DNA from: Variovorax dokdonensis
GTDB taxonomy: Bacteria > Pseudomonadota > Gammaproteobacteria > Burkholderiales > Burkholderiaceae_C
Direction of reading: 5' to 3'
DNA: 64,000 nt
NCBI RefSeq assembly: GCF_030316895.1
Contig: NZ_JASZYV010000001.1
Location: forward strand, 434,001-498,000
Under the pieces are notes generated by a model that saw only the letters and a list, made by a program, of their open reading frames with translations, made no database searches and was not told the DNA's origin. Positions 1 to 8,250 of this stretch are shown piece after piece. The position numbers were made by a program, and so were the translations under genes. How positions within the stretch are numbered: position 1 is the stretch's first letter; the number at the start of each line of letters is the position of its first letter.

Positions 1-621
1 ACCCTGCTGCCGCTTCTGGCCACCGACACCGAAGACGAGGCCAGCGTGAAAGAGGCGGTCGCCCAGGTCACGGAGGTGATCGATGCCTTCCCGCAGTGGT
101 TCGCCGCCGCGCACCTGGAGGGGCAGCGGGCCAAACTCGGCCTGACGGTTGTGGCGTCGCCCGAGCATGATGAAACCGACGCCGCGCTGGCGGCGGACTG
201 GCTGGCGCTGCTGCACGCACAGGCGGTCGACTTCACCCTCGGCTGGCGCCGATTGGGCGATGCGGCCCGGGGCGACGAAGCGGCGTTGACCACGCTGTTC
301 GCCGACCCCGAAGCGTTGCAGCCTTGGCTGGCACGGTGGCGGAACCGGTGCGCGCAGGACGATGTCGGCCGTGCGCCGGGCCAAAGCGGCCCCGATGCAC
401 GCGCCGAGCGAATGCGCGGGGTCAACCCGTGGATCATCGCCCGCAACGAGCGTGTCGAAGAGGCTCTGGCAGCGGCCAGCGACAAGGACGACCTGCAACC
501 GTTCAACGATCTGCTGGAAGCCCTGCGCCACCCCTTCGACGAGGTGTCCGCCCGCTCTCGTTATGCCGAGGCGGCCCCGCCTTCGGTCACGGCCTGCTAC
601 CAGACTTTCTGCGGCACGTAG
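1..621 (+). CDS. selO: Protein adenylyltransferase SelO, C-terminal part (5' end outside window)
   Basis: The frame is open from base 1 and ends at a TAG at 619-621, so only about the last 206 residues are present. The tail shows the typical SelO/YdiU C-terminus: a MRGVNPWIIARNERVEEAL stretch, an LLEALRHPFDE segment and the ending YQTFCGT, where many members carry a Cys close to the C-terminus. SelO is a pseudokinase-fold enzyme that transfers AMP from ATP to protein hydroxyl groups and is linked to redox stress. The kinase-like catalytic core lies upstream of the window. Identification rests on recalled family features. Confidence 0.85.
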   Translation, partial: TLLPLLATDTEDEASVKEAVAQVTEVIDAFPQWFAAAHLEGQRAKLGLTVVASPEHDETDAALAADWLALLHAQAVDFTLGWRRLGDAARGDEAALTTLFADPEALQPWLARWRNRCAQDDVGRAPGQSGPDARAERMRGVNPWIIARNERVEEALAAASDKDDLQPFNDLLEALRHPFDEVSARSRYAEAAPPSVTACYQTFCGT

Positions 622-625
622 GCTG

Positions 626-1420
626 TCAGCCTTCCAGGCGCTCGTGGAATTCGCTGGCGCCCTGCTTCCAGTAGGCTGCCACGCGGGCGGACTCGCGCGG
701 GATGCCATGGCCTTGCAGCACGATCTCGCGGGCCTGCGGCATCAGGCGCGCCTCTCCGGCGCACCACGCAAAGCCCTCGCTGGCGGGCAGCTTCAATGCG
801 GCCAGGGCCGAGAGCCAGTCGGCGTCTGAATGAACCCATTGAAAGTGGCAGTCGGCCGCGCTGTTCATCTCGCGCACGTCGCTGGCGTCAGGCACCTGTA
901 CGAGCACGATCGCGCGGGTGCCGGCCGGCAACTCTTCCACCCGACGGTGGATGGCGGGCAGAGCGCTTGCATCGCCGGCGAGCAGGTGCCAGTGGTAGTC
1001 CGCCGGGATGATCATCGAGCCACGAGGACCTCCGATCACGGCCTGCACGCCGGGTTCGGCGCGCAGCGCCCATTGGCTTGCGGCGCCATGGCCATGCAGT
1101 GCAAATTCGATGGTCAGCTCGCAGGTCGAGCGGTCGAAGCGCCGTGGCGTGTAGTCCCGTCGGACCATGTCTTCGCCACCGTCGTCGAACATGAACTTGA
1201 CGTGGTCATCGAAAGAGTCGGATACGAAGTCCGCCAGCGAATCGCCCGTGAAGGTCAGGGACAGAAAGCTGTCTCCGACCGCCTGCTTGCGCAGCAGACG
1301 GACGTCGCGGCGACGCAATTCGTGCCGAACGCGTTGCACGCGTCGGGCGGGTCTTGAGTCGGACGGTGAGGTGAGGGCCGCTGCGTCGGCGGCGAGATCT
1401 GCGGATGGGTTGCTTGACAT
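626..1420 (-). CDS. Siderophore-interacting protein (FAD-dependent ferric-siderophore reductase)
   Basis: A 264-residue protein of the SIP/ViuB family, cytoplasmic flavoproteins that reduce ferric siderophores to release iron. The N-terminal half is a ferredoxin-reductase-like FAD domain with a RRDYTPRRFD segment that matches the family's FAD-binding R-x-Y-T-x-R motif. The C-terminal half is the SIP domain, with an FAWCAGEARLM segment and a tail built around AAYWKQGASE, the characteristic YW(R/K)xG ending. ATG at 1420 gives a normal family length. The frame stays open further upstream, but that part reads as the region shared with the divergent marR gene. The short divergent spacing suggests that MarR controls both genes. 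Confidence 0.85.
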   Translation of the reverse strand: MSSNPSADLAADAAALTSPSDSRPARRVQRVRHELRRRDVRLLRKQAVGDSFLSLTFTGDSLADFVSDSFDDHVKFMFDDGGEDMVRRDYTPRRFDRSTCELTIEFALHGHGAASQWALRAEPGVQAVIGGPRGSMIIPADYHWHLLAGDASALPAIHRRVEELPAGTRAIVLVQVPDASDVREMNSAADCHFQWVHSDADWLSALAALKLPASEGFAWCAGEARLMPQAREIVLQGHGIPRESARVAAYWKQGASEFHERLEG

Positions 1421-1445
1421 GGATGATCGGAAAACTGATGTATGG

Positions 1446-1488
1446 TTGATAATGTCATCTATCATGCGACATACATTTGACAATGTCA
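1446..1488. promoter_or_regulatory. Two operator-like repeats between the SIP and marR genes
   Basis: Two near-identical copies of the sequence TTGAyAATGTCA lie at 1446-1457 and 1477-1488, 31 bp apart, about three helical turns. The second extends to the near-perfect palindrome TTGACAATGTCAA (1477-1489). This size and symmetry fit a MarR-dimer operator. Read on the minus strand, the second copy supplies a TTGACA -35-like hexamer for the SIP gene. The first copy overlaps the ATG at 1452, so it also bears on where marR translation starts. Confidence 0.5.
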
Positions 1489-1940
1489 ACCAAAAAGGCC
1501 GTGGACCTGCCGATGATGTGCTGGAGGCCATTCATGCCGTGATGCATCGCGTGCGCGCCTTCCAGCACCGTGTGGTCGAGGACCTGCCCGGATCGCCCAC
1601 TCCCATGGACGCCAAGGTGCTTGGCTTCTTTGCGCGAAACCCTGGCGCTACCCAAAGTGATCTGGCCACGCATTCCGGCCGCGACAAGGGTCAGCTGGCG
1701 CGCCTGGTGGGCGGGTTGCGCGAACGCGGGCTGTTGCAAGCGCAGGCCGACGCCAGCGACCGGCGCAACCTGCGGCTTGCGCTGACCGACGAAGGCAAGG
1801 CGCTGCACGAGAAGCTGCAGCGCCGGCGTCGCAAGCTCGCGCAAGTGGCGGCCGACGGCTTGGGCGAGGAAGAGAAGCAGCAGTTGCTGGCGCTGCTGAC
1901 CCGGGTGCAGGAGAACCTCGACCGGGCCCGCGAAAGCTGA
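1452..1940 (+). CDS. MarR-family transcriptional regulator
   Basis: A winged-helix regulator of up to 162 residues. The core reads TPMDAKVLGFFARNPGATQSDLA (helix-turn-helix entry), then GLRERGLLQAQADASDRRN and LALTDEG, the classic MarR wing with the D-x-R-D/N pattern. The C-terminal helix (LLALLTRVQENLDRA) would complete the dimer interface. Start sites are uncertain: ATG 1452, ATG 1464 and GTG 1518 are in frame. The first two leave only about 30-45 bp to the divergent SIP gene and place the operator-like repeats inside the coding region, so GTG 1518 is a real possibility. Probable role: autoregulation and control of the siderophore-interacting protein. Confidence 0.82.
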   Translation: MSSIMRHTFDNVNQKGRGPADDVLEAIHAVMHRVRAFQHRVVEDLPGSPTPMDAKVLGFFARNPGATQSDLATHSGRDKGQLARLVGGLRERGLLQAQADASDRRNLRLALTDEGKALHEKLQRRRRKLAQVAADGLGEEEKQQLLALLTRVQENLDRARES

Positions 1941-2142
1941 TCCCGGCCAAGATACTTGTCCTTACGTAGGAGCGCACCGCGTCCTCGGTTTGCTCCCTTG
2001 CGGTTGTGTCCGGATTGAACGATAAACGGCCTGCCGCACCGGCCAAGTCCGTCATCCGAAGGTGGGCGGGAGGGGCGTGCTGCCAATAACGGCGGCATAC
2101 GCACGCGGCTGTCTACATAACGTTCATCGCAGGAGAAGCCAG

Positions 2143-2715
2143 ATGTATAAGAGAACATTCATTGCCCTTGGCGCAGCCTCGCTGCTCGCCTTGACCGCAT
2201 GCACCACGACCACGAGCGCGGGCAAGGACGCCGATCCGGCCACCAAGCGCCAGAGCATCAACAGCTCCGTCGATGCGGCCATGTCCAAGCTGTATTCGCA
2301 GGTCCCGGGCTCGCGCGAAATGGTGGGCAAGGCCAAGGGTGTCCTGGTGTTCCCGTCGGTCCTGTCGGCAGGTCTGGGCATCGGTGGCTCCTACGGCGAG
2401 GGCGCGCTGCGGGTCGGCACGGCCACCAACGGCTACTACAGCACGGCTGCCGCATCGGTGGGCCTGCTCGCCGGCGCGGATTCCAAGGCCGTCTATGTGC
2501 TCTTCATGACGCAAGAAGCCCTGGACAAGTTCAGGAACAGCAAGGGATGGACGGCTGGCGCCGATGCCAATGTCACGCTGCTCAAGACCGGCGCCAACGT
2601 CGGTATCGATTCGCAGACCGCCCGTGCGCCGGTCGTGGGCTACGTGCTCAGCAACGCTGGCCTGATGGCCAATGTGAGCATCGACGGAACCAAGGTCACG
2701 AAGCTCGACCTGTAA
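2143..2715 (+). CDS. SYLF/Ysc84-domain lipoprotein
   Basis: A 190-residue lipoprotein with an N-terminal signal peptide ending in the lipobox LTAC (Cys at residue 20). The mature part is a SYLF (YSC84, formerly DUF500) domain: GVLVFPSVLSAGLGIGGSYGEGALR, then AAASVGLLAGADSKAVYVLFMTQEALD, and an ANVGIDS segment near the end. Bacterial members are periplasmic or outer-membrane-attached proteins of poorly known function; the eukaryotic SYLF domain binds lipids. An AGGAGA ribosome-binding site at 2131-2136 fixes ATG 2143. It appears monocistronic and is followed by a strong terminator. Confidence 0.85.
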   Translation: MYKRTFIALGAASLLALTACTTTTSAGKDADPATKRQSINSSVDAAMSKLYSQVPGSREMVGKAKGVLVFPSVLSAGLGIGGSYGEGALRVGTATNGYYSTAAASVGLLAGADSKAVYVLFMTQEALDKFRNSKGWTAGADANVTLLKTGANVGIDSQTARAPVVGYVLSNAGLMANVSIDGTKVTKLDL

Positions 2716-2775
2716 TCCTCAGGGCTTGTGCCCCTGTGGCCCGCCTCGCGGGCTGCAGTTGGGCCAGACCTTTGA

Positions 2776-2816
2776 AGCCGGACTCGCGACCGCCGCAAGT
2801 CCGGCTTTGTTGTTTT
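2776..2816 (+). terminator. Rho-independent terminator after the SYLF lipoprotein
   Basis: The arms AGCCGGACT (2776-2784) and AGTCCGGCT (2798-2806) are exact reverse complements, forming a 9-bp stem with a 13-nt loop. They are followed by TTGTTGTTTT. It lies about 60 bases downstream of the stop codon at 2713-2715 and separates this gene from the oppositely oriented amidohydrolase. Confidence 0.85.
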
Positions 2817-2829
2817 GCGCGCCGCCTGC

Positions 2830-4059
2830 TCAGACGCCGTCAACGAGCTTGCCGTCGCGTGCAATCACGCGGCCGGCGCGCATCACCCAGCGGCGCGGCG
2901 GATGCGCGGCCACGGCTTCGGCGGCGGTCTCGGCTTCGACGGCGACGATGTGTGCGGGCGCGCCGGGTTCCAGTTTTCCTGCGTCCAGAGCGAGCACGTC
3001 GGCAGCGCGCGAGGTGGCCATCTGCAATGTCAGTTCAAGCCCGGCGTCGTCGCGCAATCCGTTGACGTAGGCCACGAGAAACGCGCGTTCGAGCATGTCC
3101 CCGCTGTTCAATGGTGACCAGGCGTCGCGCACGCCATCGGAGCCGCAGAACACGCGCACGCCATGTTCCGCCAGCCGCCGCACTGGCGGCTTGGGTGTGT
3201 TGCCGCCAGGTCCGTGCGACATGATCGCGACGCCGGCCTTGACCAGCCGCTCCATCAGCGGATCGAGGCGCGCGGGTTCAAGCTCGCCCAGGCAGAAGGC
3301 ATGGCTGATGATCACCCGTCCAGCCAGTCCCAGCGCCAAGGTGCGGTCGATGATGGCTTCGACGGCCGCCAGGCCGACCGGTCCGAGTTCATGCAGATGC
3401 AGATCCACGCCGCATCCGCGACGGCCGGCAATCTCGAAAACGCCGTCGAGTTGCGCGGTGGGATGGCCGTCGATGGTGGCTGGGTCGACGCCGCCGATGG
3501 CTTCGGCGCCGTCGCGCACGGCGTTGTCCAGCAGGTCCAGCGTATTCGTTCGTGGATCGACGCCGCCTTGCGGAAAGGCGACGAGTTGCAGATCGGCGAT
3601 GCCCCGGCACCGCTCGCGCGTTTCCAGCACGCCGTGCAGGTGCGACAGCCCGACTTCGGGGCCGATGTCCACGTGGCTGCGCACGGCGGTCGTGCCGCGT
3701 GTGACCAGATGACGAAGCAAGCGTTCGCTCTGTGCCTGCGGCGCATGGTCCATGCCGGCCAGAAGCTTTCGTTCATTGGCGATGCGCTCGGCCACGGTCG
3801 GGCCGGCGCTGTGAGGCTGCCAGGGCTTGCCCCACAGCGTCTTGTCGAGATGACCGTGGCCGTCGACGAAGGCGGGCAGGAGCAGAAGCCCCGTGGCGTC
3901 CATCACCTGCGTGCCCGGCGGCACCGGCAAGCGCGAGCCGATGGCCCGGATGCAGCCCGCCTCCAGAAGAAGGTCCTGCGTGTGCGTGGTCGAATCGCCG
4001 ATGCCGCGCCATACGCGGCCACCCTGGATCAATGTGGTGTGCATCCGCGCATTGTCCAT
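2830..4059 (-). CDS. Cytosine-deaminase-like amidohydrolase
   Basis: A 409-residue member of the amidohydrolase superfamily, CodA/AtzC-like branch. The metal-binding entry is DGHGHLDKTLWGKPW, followed by RSHVDIGPEVGLSHLHGVLE, a DLHLHELG segment with two His, IISHAFCLGELE, and the late metal/catalytic Asp in FCGSDGVRDAW. These fit cytosine deaminase and related ring-amine hydrolases acting on nucleobases or triazines; the exact substrate cannot be read. ATG 4059 is preceded by a weak GAAAG; ATG 4044 is a close alternative. It is divergent from the formylglycine-enzyme homologue. Another deaminase (8-oxoguanine) follows at 5158-6600, so a nucleobase-salvage context is plausible. Confidence 0.8.
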   Translation of the reverse strand: MDNARMHTTLIQGGRVWRGIGDSTTHTQDLLLEAGCIRAIGSRLPVPPGTQVMDATGLLLLPAFVDGHGHLDKTLWGKPWQPHSAGPTVAERIANERKLLAGMDHAPQAQSERLLRHLVTRGTTAVRSHVDIGPEVGLSHLHGVLETRERCRGIADLQLVAFPQGGVDPRTNTLDLLDNAVRDGAEAIGGVDPATIDGHPTAQLDGVFEIAGRRGCGVDLHLHELGPVGLAAVEAIIDRTLALGLAGRVIISHAFCLGELEPARLDPLMERLVKAGVAIMSHGPGGNTPKPPVRRLAEHGVRVFCGSDGVRDAWSPLNSGDMLERAFLVAYVNGLRDDAGLELTLQMATSRAADVLALDAGKLEPGAPAHIVAVEAETAAEAVAAHPPRRWVMRAGRVIARDGKLVDGV

Positions 4060-4146
4060 ACTGCTTTCAAGGCGCAATGCGTTCGTGGCACCATCGCCCT
4101 GACACAGCGCCAGGAGCCGACCCTGAAAGACCTTTCCGATTCCCCC

Positions 4147-5100
4147 GTGCTCGACGATGACATGGTCGTCATTCCCGGCGGCACGTTCCGCATGGGTTCC
4201 GATCATCACTACCCGGAAGAGAAGCCATCCCATCGCGTGAAGGTGGACGCGTTTCGCATGGATCGCACCTTGGTCACGAACGCGCAGTTCGCTGCCTTTG
4301 TCGAGGCCACCGGCCATGTCACCACGGCCGAAGTGGCGCCCGACGCCAAGGACTATCCGAATGCCTTGCCCGAGATGCTCGTGCCCAGCTCGATGGTGTT
4401 CGTGCCGCCGCGCTTTCGCGTGACGGACTGGCGCGACGTTTCGCAGTGGTGGCAGTTCATCCGCGACGCAGACTGGCGCCGTCCCTACGGGCCGGGCAGC
4501 AGCATCGAGGGCAAGGATCACCATCCGGTGGTGCATGTGTCGCATGCTGACGCGCTGGCCTATGCCCGCTGGGTGGGCAAGGAGCTGCCGACCGAAGCCG
4601 AATGGGAGTTCGCCGCGCGTGGCGGCATGCAGGACGACTGGGAGTTCGCCTGGGGCGAGCAACTCATTCCGCAGGGGCGCCGCATGGCGAACACCTGGCA
4701 CGGCGAGTTCCCCAACAAGAATCAGAAGCCCGACGGCTGGGATCGCACCTCGCCCGTCGGCAGCTACCCGCCCAACGCCTACGGCCTGGTCGACATGATC
4801 GGCAATGTGTGGGAGTGGACGGACGACTGGTGGACGGCGCGCCACGAGGCCGATGCCGCCAAACCCTGCTGCATTCCGCTCAATCCGCGCGGCGGGCAGG
4901 AGAAGGCCAGCTACGACCCCAACATGCCGGACATCCTGATCCCGCGCAAGGTGCTCAAGGGTGGGTCGCACCTGTGCGCGCCCAACTACTGCCGCCGCTA
5001 CCGCCCGGCGGCACGTCACGCCCATCCGGTGGACACCTCGACCACGCACATCGGCTTCCGGTGCGTGCGGCGCGACGTGGCGCCTGCCGCATCGCAATGA
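4147..5100 (+). CDS. Formylglycine-generating enzyme (SUMF1/FGE) family protein
   Basis: About 317 residues with the whole FGE-sulfatase fold: an opening MVVIPGGTFRMGSDHHYPEE, the segment PVVHVSHADALAYARWVGKELPTEAEWEFAARGG, the GNVWEWTDDWW motif and the end HIGFRCVRRD. The two copper-binding catalytic cysteines of true aerobic FGEs are present as CAPNYC (Cys277 and Cys282 from this start), so it may oxidise a sulfatase Cys to formylglycine rather than being a catalytically dead relative. The start is unclear: GTG 4147 and ATG 4162 lack a ribosome-binding site, whereas an AGGAG at 4112-4116 sits 6 nt before an in-frame CTG at 4123. No sulfatase with a CxPxR motif is encoded nearby. Confidence 0.85.
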   Translation: MLDDDMVVIPGGTFRMGSDHHYPEEKPSHRVKVDAFRMDRTLVTNAQFAAFVEATGHVTTAEVAPDAKDYPNALPEMLVPSSMVFVPPRFRVTDWRDVSQWWQFIRDADWRRPYGPGSSIEGKDHHPVVHVSHADALAYARWVGKELPTEAEWEFAARGGMQDDWEFAWGEQLIPQGRRMANTWHGEFPNKNQKPDGWDRTSPVGSYPPNAYGLVDMIGNVWEWTDDWWTARHEADAAKPCCIPLNPRGGQEKASYDPNMPDILIPRKVLKGGSHLCAPNYCRRYRPAARHAHPVDTSTTHIGFRCVRRDVAPAASQ

Positions 5101-5157
5101 CCGCCGATCCGGGCCGCGCCTGAGCCGAGCGCGCGGGCGGGTGCCGGATGGAGCCGC

Positions 5158-6600
5158 CTATCCGGCCGTGTGCGGATGGCGCACCGCGTCGTACAGCGTG
5201 CGTGCCAGGTCGCGATGTCGCTGCAGCAGAGGCGGCAACGCCACGTCCACCAGTTCGCCGCCGCGCACGCGCACCTGGCCGTTGATGACCGACAGGGCTG
5301 CCTGGCCCGGCTGGCAAAACACCAGCGCCGCCACCGGGTCGTGCCAGGCACCGGCATGGCTCACACCGCGCAGATCGAAGGCCGCCATGTCGGCCGCCAT
5401 CCCTGGCGCCAGAGCGCCGATGTCGTCGCGGCCCAAGACCTTGGCGCCGCCGATCGTGGCGATCTCCAGCGCCTCGCGCGCAGTCATGGCCGCCGGGCCG
5501 TGGCCCACACGAGCGAGCAACATTGCCTGGCGAGCTTCGCCCAGCATGTGCGCACCGTCGTTGCTGGCGCTGCCGTCGACGCCCAGTCCCACCGGCACGC
5601 CAGCGCGCCGCATGGCGCCGATCGGGGCAATGCCCGACGCCAGTCGCATGTTGCTGCAGGGGCAATGAGCCACCCCCGTTCCGGTGCGCCCGAAGAGCGC
5701 GATGCCCGCATCGTCCAGCTTCACGCAGTGCGCGTGCCACACGTCGTGCCCCACCCAACCCAGGTCCTGCGCATACTCGGCAGGTGTCATCGCGAACTTC
5801 TCGCGCGAATAGGCGATGTCGTTGTCATTCTCGGCCAGGTGCGTGTGCAGCGACACGCCCTTGTCGCGCGCAAGCACGGCCGACTCGCGCATGAGGTCGC
5901 GCGACACCGAGAAGGGCGAGCAGGGCGCCAGCACCACGCGCTGCATGGCGAATCGACCCGGGTTGTGCCAGCGCGCGATCAGGCGCTCGCTGTCGGCGAG
6001 GATGTCGGCCTCGCTTTCGACCACCTCGTCAGGCGGCAGGCCGCCGCTGCTGCGCCCCACGCTCATGCTTCCGCGCGCAGCGTGGAAGCGCATGCCCATG
6101 GCGCTGGCGGCCTCGATCGAATCGTCGAGGCGGCTGCCGTTGGGGAACAGGTAGAGGTGATCGCTGGTGGTGGTGCAGCCCGACAGCATCAACTCGGCCA
6201 TGGCCGTCTGAGTGGACACGCGGATCATCTCCGGCGTCAGCCGCGCCCACAGCAGGTACAGGTTGGTCAGCCAGCCGAACAGCTCCGCATCCTGCGCCTC
6301 GGGCACCACCCGCGTCAGGCTTTGGTACATGTGGTGGTGCGTGTTGACAAGGCCTGGCATCAGCACATGGCCGTGCAGGTCGATGACCTCGGCGCGCCCT
6401 GCCTTCAGCGCATCGAGATACGTGACGGGCAGGTCGGCGGTGGCGCCCGCCCAGGCGACCGCCGGCCCCTGCACGACGACGGCGCCGTCCGGGATCTCGC
6501 GGCGTTGCTCGTCCATCGTGACCAGCACTTCGGCGTGTCGCAGAATGAGCAACTTCTGTGCGTCAGTCGGTGGAGTGGGGGAGGCGCTGGCTGAGGTCAT
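5158..6600 (-). CDS. 8-oxoguanine deaminase (amidohydrolase family)
   Basis: A 480-residue ATZ/TRZ-type amidohydrolase. The N-terminal metal site is PGLVNTHHHMYQSLTRVVP, followed by GCTTTSDHLYLFPNG, the HTHLAEND metal/catalytic His segment, HDVWHAHCVKLDDAG, and VGLGVDGSASND with the metal-binding Asp. The HHHMYQ-LTR and SDHLYLFPNG combination is typical of proteins annotated as 8-oxoguanine deaminase, which convert 8-oxoguanine to urate and ammonia. The start MTSASASP at 6600 has no close competitor. It is convergent with the formylglycine-enzyme gene and divergent from the small gene at 6731. The substrate assignment is by family resemblance. Confidence 0.8.
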   Translation of the reverse strand: MTSASASPTPPTDAQKLLILRHAEVLVTMDEQRREIPDGAVVVQGPAVAWAGATADLPVTYLDALKAGRAEVIDLHGHVLMPGLVNTHHHMYQSLTRVVPEAQDAELFGWLTNLYLLWARLTPEMIRVSTQTAMAELMLSGCTTTSDHLYLFPNGSRLDDSIEAASAMGMRFHAARGSMSVGRSSGGLPPDEVVESEADILADSERLIARWHNPGRFAMQRVVLAPCSPFSVSRDLMRESAVLARDKGVSLHTHLAENDNDIAYSREKFAMTPAEYAQDLGWVGHDVWHAHCVKLDDAGIALFGRTGTGVAHCPCSNMRLASGIAPIGAMRRAGVPVGLGVDGSASNDGAHMLGEARQAMLLARVGHGPAAMTAREALEIATIGGAKVLGRDDIGALAPGMAADMAAFDLRGVSHAGAWHDPVAALVFCQPGQAALSVINGQVRVRGGELVDVALPPLLQRHRDLARTLYDAVRHPHTAG

Positions 6601-6730
6601 GGCGTGCTGGAGCTTGAGTCAAGCACCGATGCTACCGACATGGCAGGCATCCGGCCCGGCCGGGCATGGCTTTAGGCGTACATCGTCTTGGCGGTTACGT
6701 GTGCAGATCCTAGGTAAGAAAATAGGATTC

Positions 6731-7069
6731 ATGCAGATCTCAGCGCTCACCCCTTCCGCCGGGCAACAGGCCGGGCAGGTTCAAGGTCAAGGCCAGGAAC
6801 GCAGCCCTGCCAAACGGGCTTCGTTCGTCCGGCCGCGTGGGCGCGTCGCGGAAGAGCAGGCCATTCCCGACGGCCCGCCGCTGCAGCGCCTCACCAGTTC
6901 GGAGTTGCGCGAAATCAGTGCCCAGTGGCGCGCATTGGCCCAGCGCGGCGACGAAGCCGCCGAACGCGTGGCATTGGCGCTCGAATGGGTCGCCGCTCAG
7001 CGCGCGCGCAAGGAGCCGACGCGGGCCAAAGTGCTGGCCGAGCGCATCTCCCAGTGGATGGGGCTGTAG
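6731..7069 (+). CDS. Conserved small hypothetical protein
   Basis: A 112-residue protein I do not recognise. The first 55 residues are rich in Gln, Ala, Arg and Pro and probably disordered. The second half (from LTSSELREISAQWRALAQRG) is a predicted three-helix region ending ISQWMGL, which looks like a folded helical bundle. A TAGGA sequence lies 4 nt before ATG 6731. It faces luxI with only 24 bp between the two stop codons, so it may simply border the quorum-sensing locus. Codon usage matches the neighbours, which supports a real gene. No function is proposed. Confidence 0.6.
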   Translation: MQISALTPSAGQQAGQVQGQGQERSPAKRASFVRPRGRVAEEQAIPDGPPLQRLTSSELREISAQWRALAQRGDEAAERVALALEWVAAQRARKEPTRAKVLAERISQWMGL

Positions 7070-7093
7070 GGCGCCCGAGGGCCTACAGGCCGA

Positions 7094-7717
7094 TCAATGC
7101 GCCACCTGACGGCGCGGCTCAGGCACGCTGCGGGGAGCGACGTCGATCCAGCAAGCAAAGATGGGGTGGCCGTCGATGATCAGTGGAGGCGCTGCGCGGT
7201 GCGCCCGGAAGCCCTCGCGTCGAAGCAGGCGCTCGATGCCCAGGGGCGAGACGGTGATCAAACGCTTGGCGCCATTGGCAGCCGCCAGCTCGATCGACTT
7301 TTCCAGCAGCCCCACGGCCACCGGCGACGAGAACTGGCCCATCGCGCCGCCGTTGGGTGCGGTGAAGTCCACGGCCGCGAAGCGCGAGAGCTCCCAGACT
7401 TCGGGGTCGTTCGGCGGTGTGGCGCCGCCCATCAACTGGGGAAACACGTCCCCGAGCAGGTAGTTGCTCGTCGTCGGCAAGAGGCGCGCCGTGCCGATGA
7501 CTTCCTGCTGCTCATCGCGCGCCGCCAGATACAGCGTGCCCGCGTGGTCGAACTGGTCACGCTCCAGGCCGGGAGGCGTATCCAGCTCCCAGCCGAGCAT
7601 TTCGACGAACACCTTGTAGCGGTAGCGCTCGACGCTTTCAAGAAGTTGGGCAGAGAGTTCGTGTGGTCGTCCGGCAAGTACTTCCATGGCATTGGGTCCC
7701 GTGTTGTATCGGGACAT
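7094..7717 (-). CDS. Acyl-homoserine-lactone synthase (LuxI family)
   Basis: A 207-residue LuxI-type enzyme that makes N-acyl-homoserine lactones from acyl-ACP (or acyl-CoA) and S-adenosylmethionine. The invariant residues can be placed: Arg33, Phe37 and Trp43 in RYRYKVFVEMLGW, Asp54 and Asp57 in RDQFD, Arg78 in GTARLLPTT, and Glu109 and Arg112 in VWELSRFAAVD. Length is normal. It follows the rsaM-like gene after 30 bp on the same strand and is probably co-transcribed with it; luxR lies beyond on the opposite strand. The acyl chain cannot be predicted. Confidence 0.95.
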   Translation of the reverse strand: MSRYNTGPNAMEVLAGRPHELSAQLLESVERYRYKVFVEMLGWELDTPPGLERDQFDHAGTLYLAARDEQQEVIGTARLLPTTSNYLLGDVFPQLMGGATPPNDPEVWELSRFAAVDFTAPNGGAMGQFSSPVAVGLLEKSIELAAANGAKRLITVSPLGIERLLRREGFRAHRAAPPLIIDGHPIFACWIDVAPRSVPEPRRQVAH

Positions 7718-7747
7718 TTCAGCCCTCCGCCGGTGCCGCGGAAACTA

Positions 7748-8155
7748 TCAGTTCTTGTAGGTCGCCGCGGGAGGCTGGGTGCCGAAGGCGGCGCCCAGCG
7801 CCACTTCCTGCCAGTCGATGCCGTCGATGTATTGCGCCAGGGCCTCCAGACTGTCGTCCCAGGGTAAGGGCACACTGGTCTCGGAAACCAAGAGGATGTT
7901 GGTTCTCGGCAATCCGAGCCGTACGACGCCACTTCTGCCGGGCAGACCGCGCCAAGCCCAGTCCCACCCGATGCTGAGCATGGGCGCTGCGGGGCTCACC
8001 CACTCTGTATATCCACACAGCACCGTTGCGCCTTCGCAACGATCATTGGCGGCGGCAGGCTCGTCGTCGAGGCTTGAAATGAGGTGGGTGAGTGGAATGC
8101 GCCCCAATTCTCGGGCGTGCATCCTCAAGTAACCGTCGGATTGAACTACATTCAT
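7748..8155 (-). CDS. RsaM-like quorum-sensing modulator (DUF4902-type)
   Basis: About 135 residues. The recognisable core is CGYTEWVSPAAPMLSIGWDW followed by RTNILLVSE and a C-terminal IDGIDWQEVALGAAFG. This GYTEW...IGWDW pattern and the position between luxI and luxR match the RsaM-type proteins of Burkholderia and Pseudomonas, small negative modulators of AHL production with no classical DNA-binding domain. Candidate starts are ATG 8155, ATG 8173 and TTG 8188; conserved sequence begins just after the first. Being upstream of luxI in one transcript would give a built-in brake on signal synthesis. The family call rests on motif memory and gene order. Confidence 0.7.
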   Translation of the reverse strand: MNVVQSDGYLRMHARELGRIPLTHLISSLDDEPAAANDRCEGATVLCGYTEWVSPAAPMLSIGWDWAWRGLPGRSGVVRLGLPRTNILLVSETSVPLPWDDSLEALAQYIDGIDWQEVALGAAFGTQPPAATYKN

Positions 8156-8183
8156 CGGGTGACTTTCGTGCATTGATTGTTTA

Positions 8184-8250
8184 CACAAAGTTGTGCGCAG
8201 AGGTGGATTGGAATCGCCGGACTCGGTCGTAGGCTGCTCTCAAAGTTGTC
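8184..8250. promoter_or_regulatory. Candidate quorum-sensing control elements upstream of rsaM-luxI
   Basis: The sequence CACAAAGTTGTG at 8184-8195 is an inverted repeat (CACAA-AG-TTGTG). A related CAAAGTTGTC occurs at 8241-8250, about 90 bp upstream of the rsaM start at 8155. The same decamer CACAAAGTTG recurs on the minus strand at 9267-9276. I see no canonical 20-bp lux box. These repeats are the best candidates for LuxR-family binding here, but that is inference. The rest of 8251-8465 shows no further structure. Confidence 0.35.
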
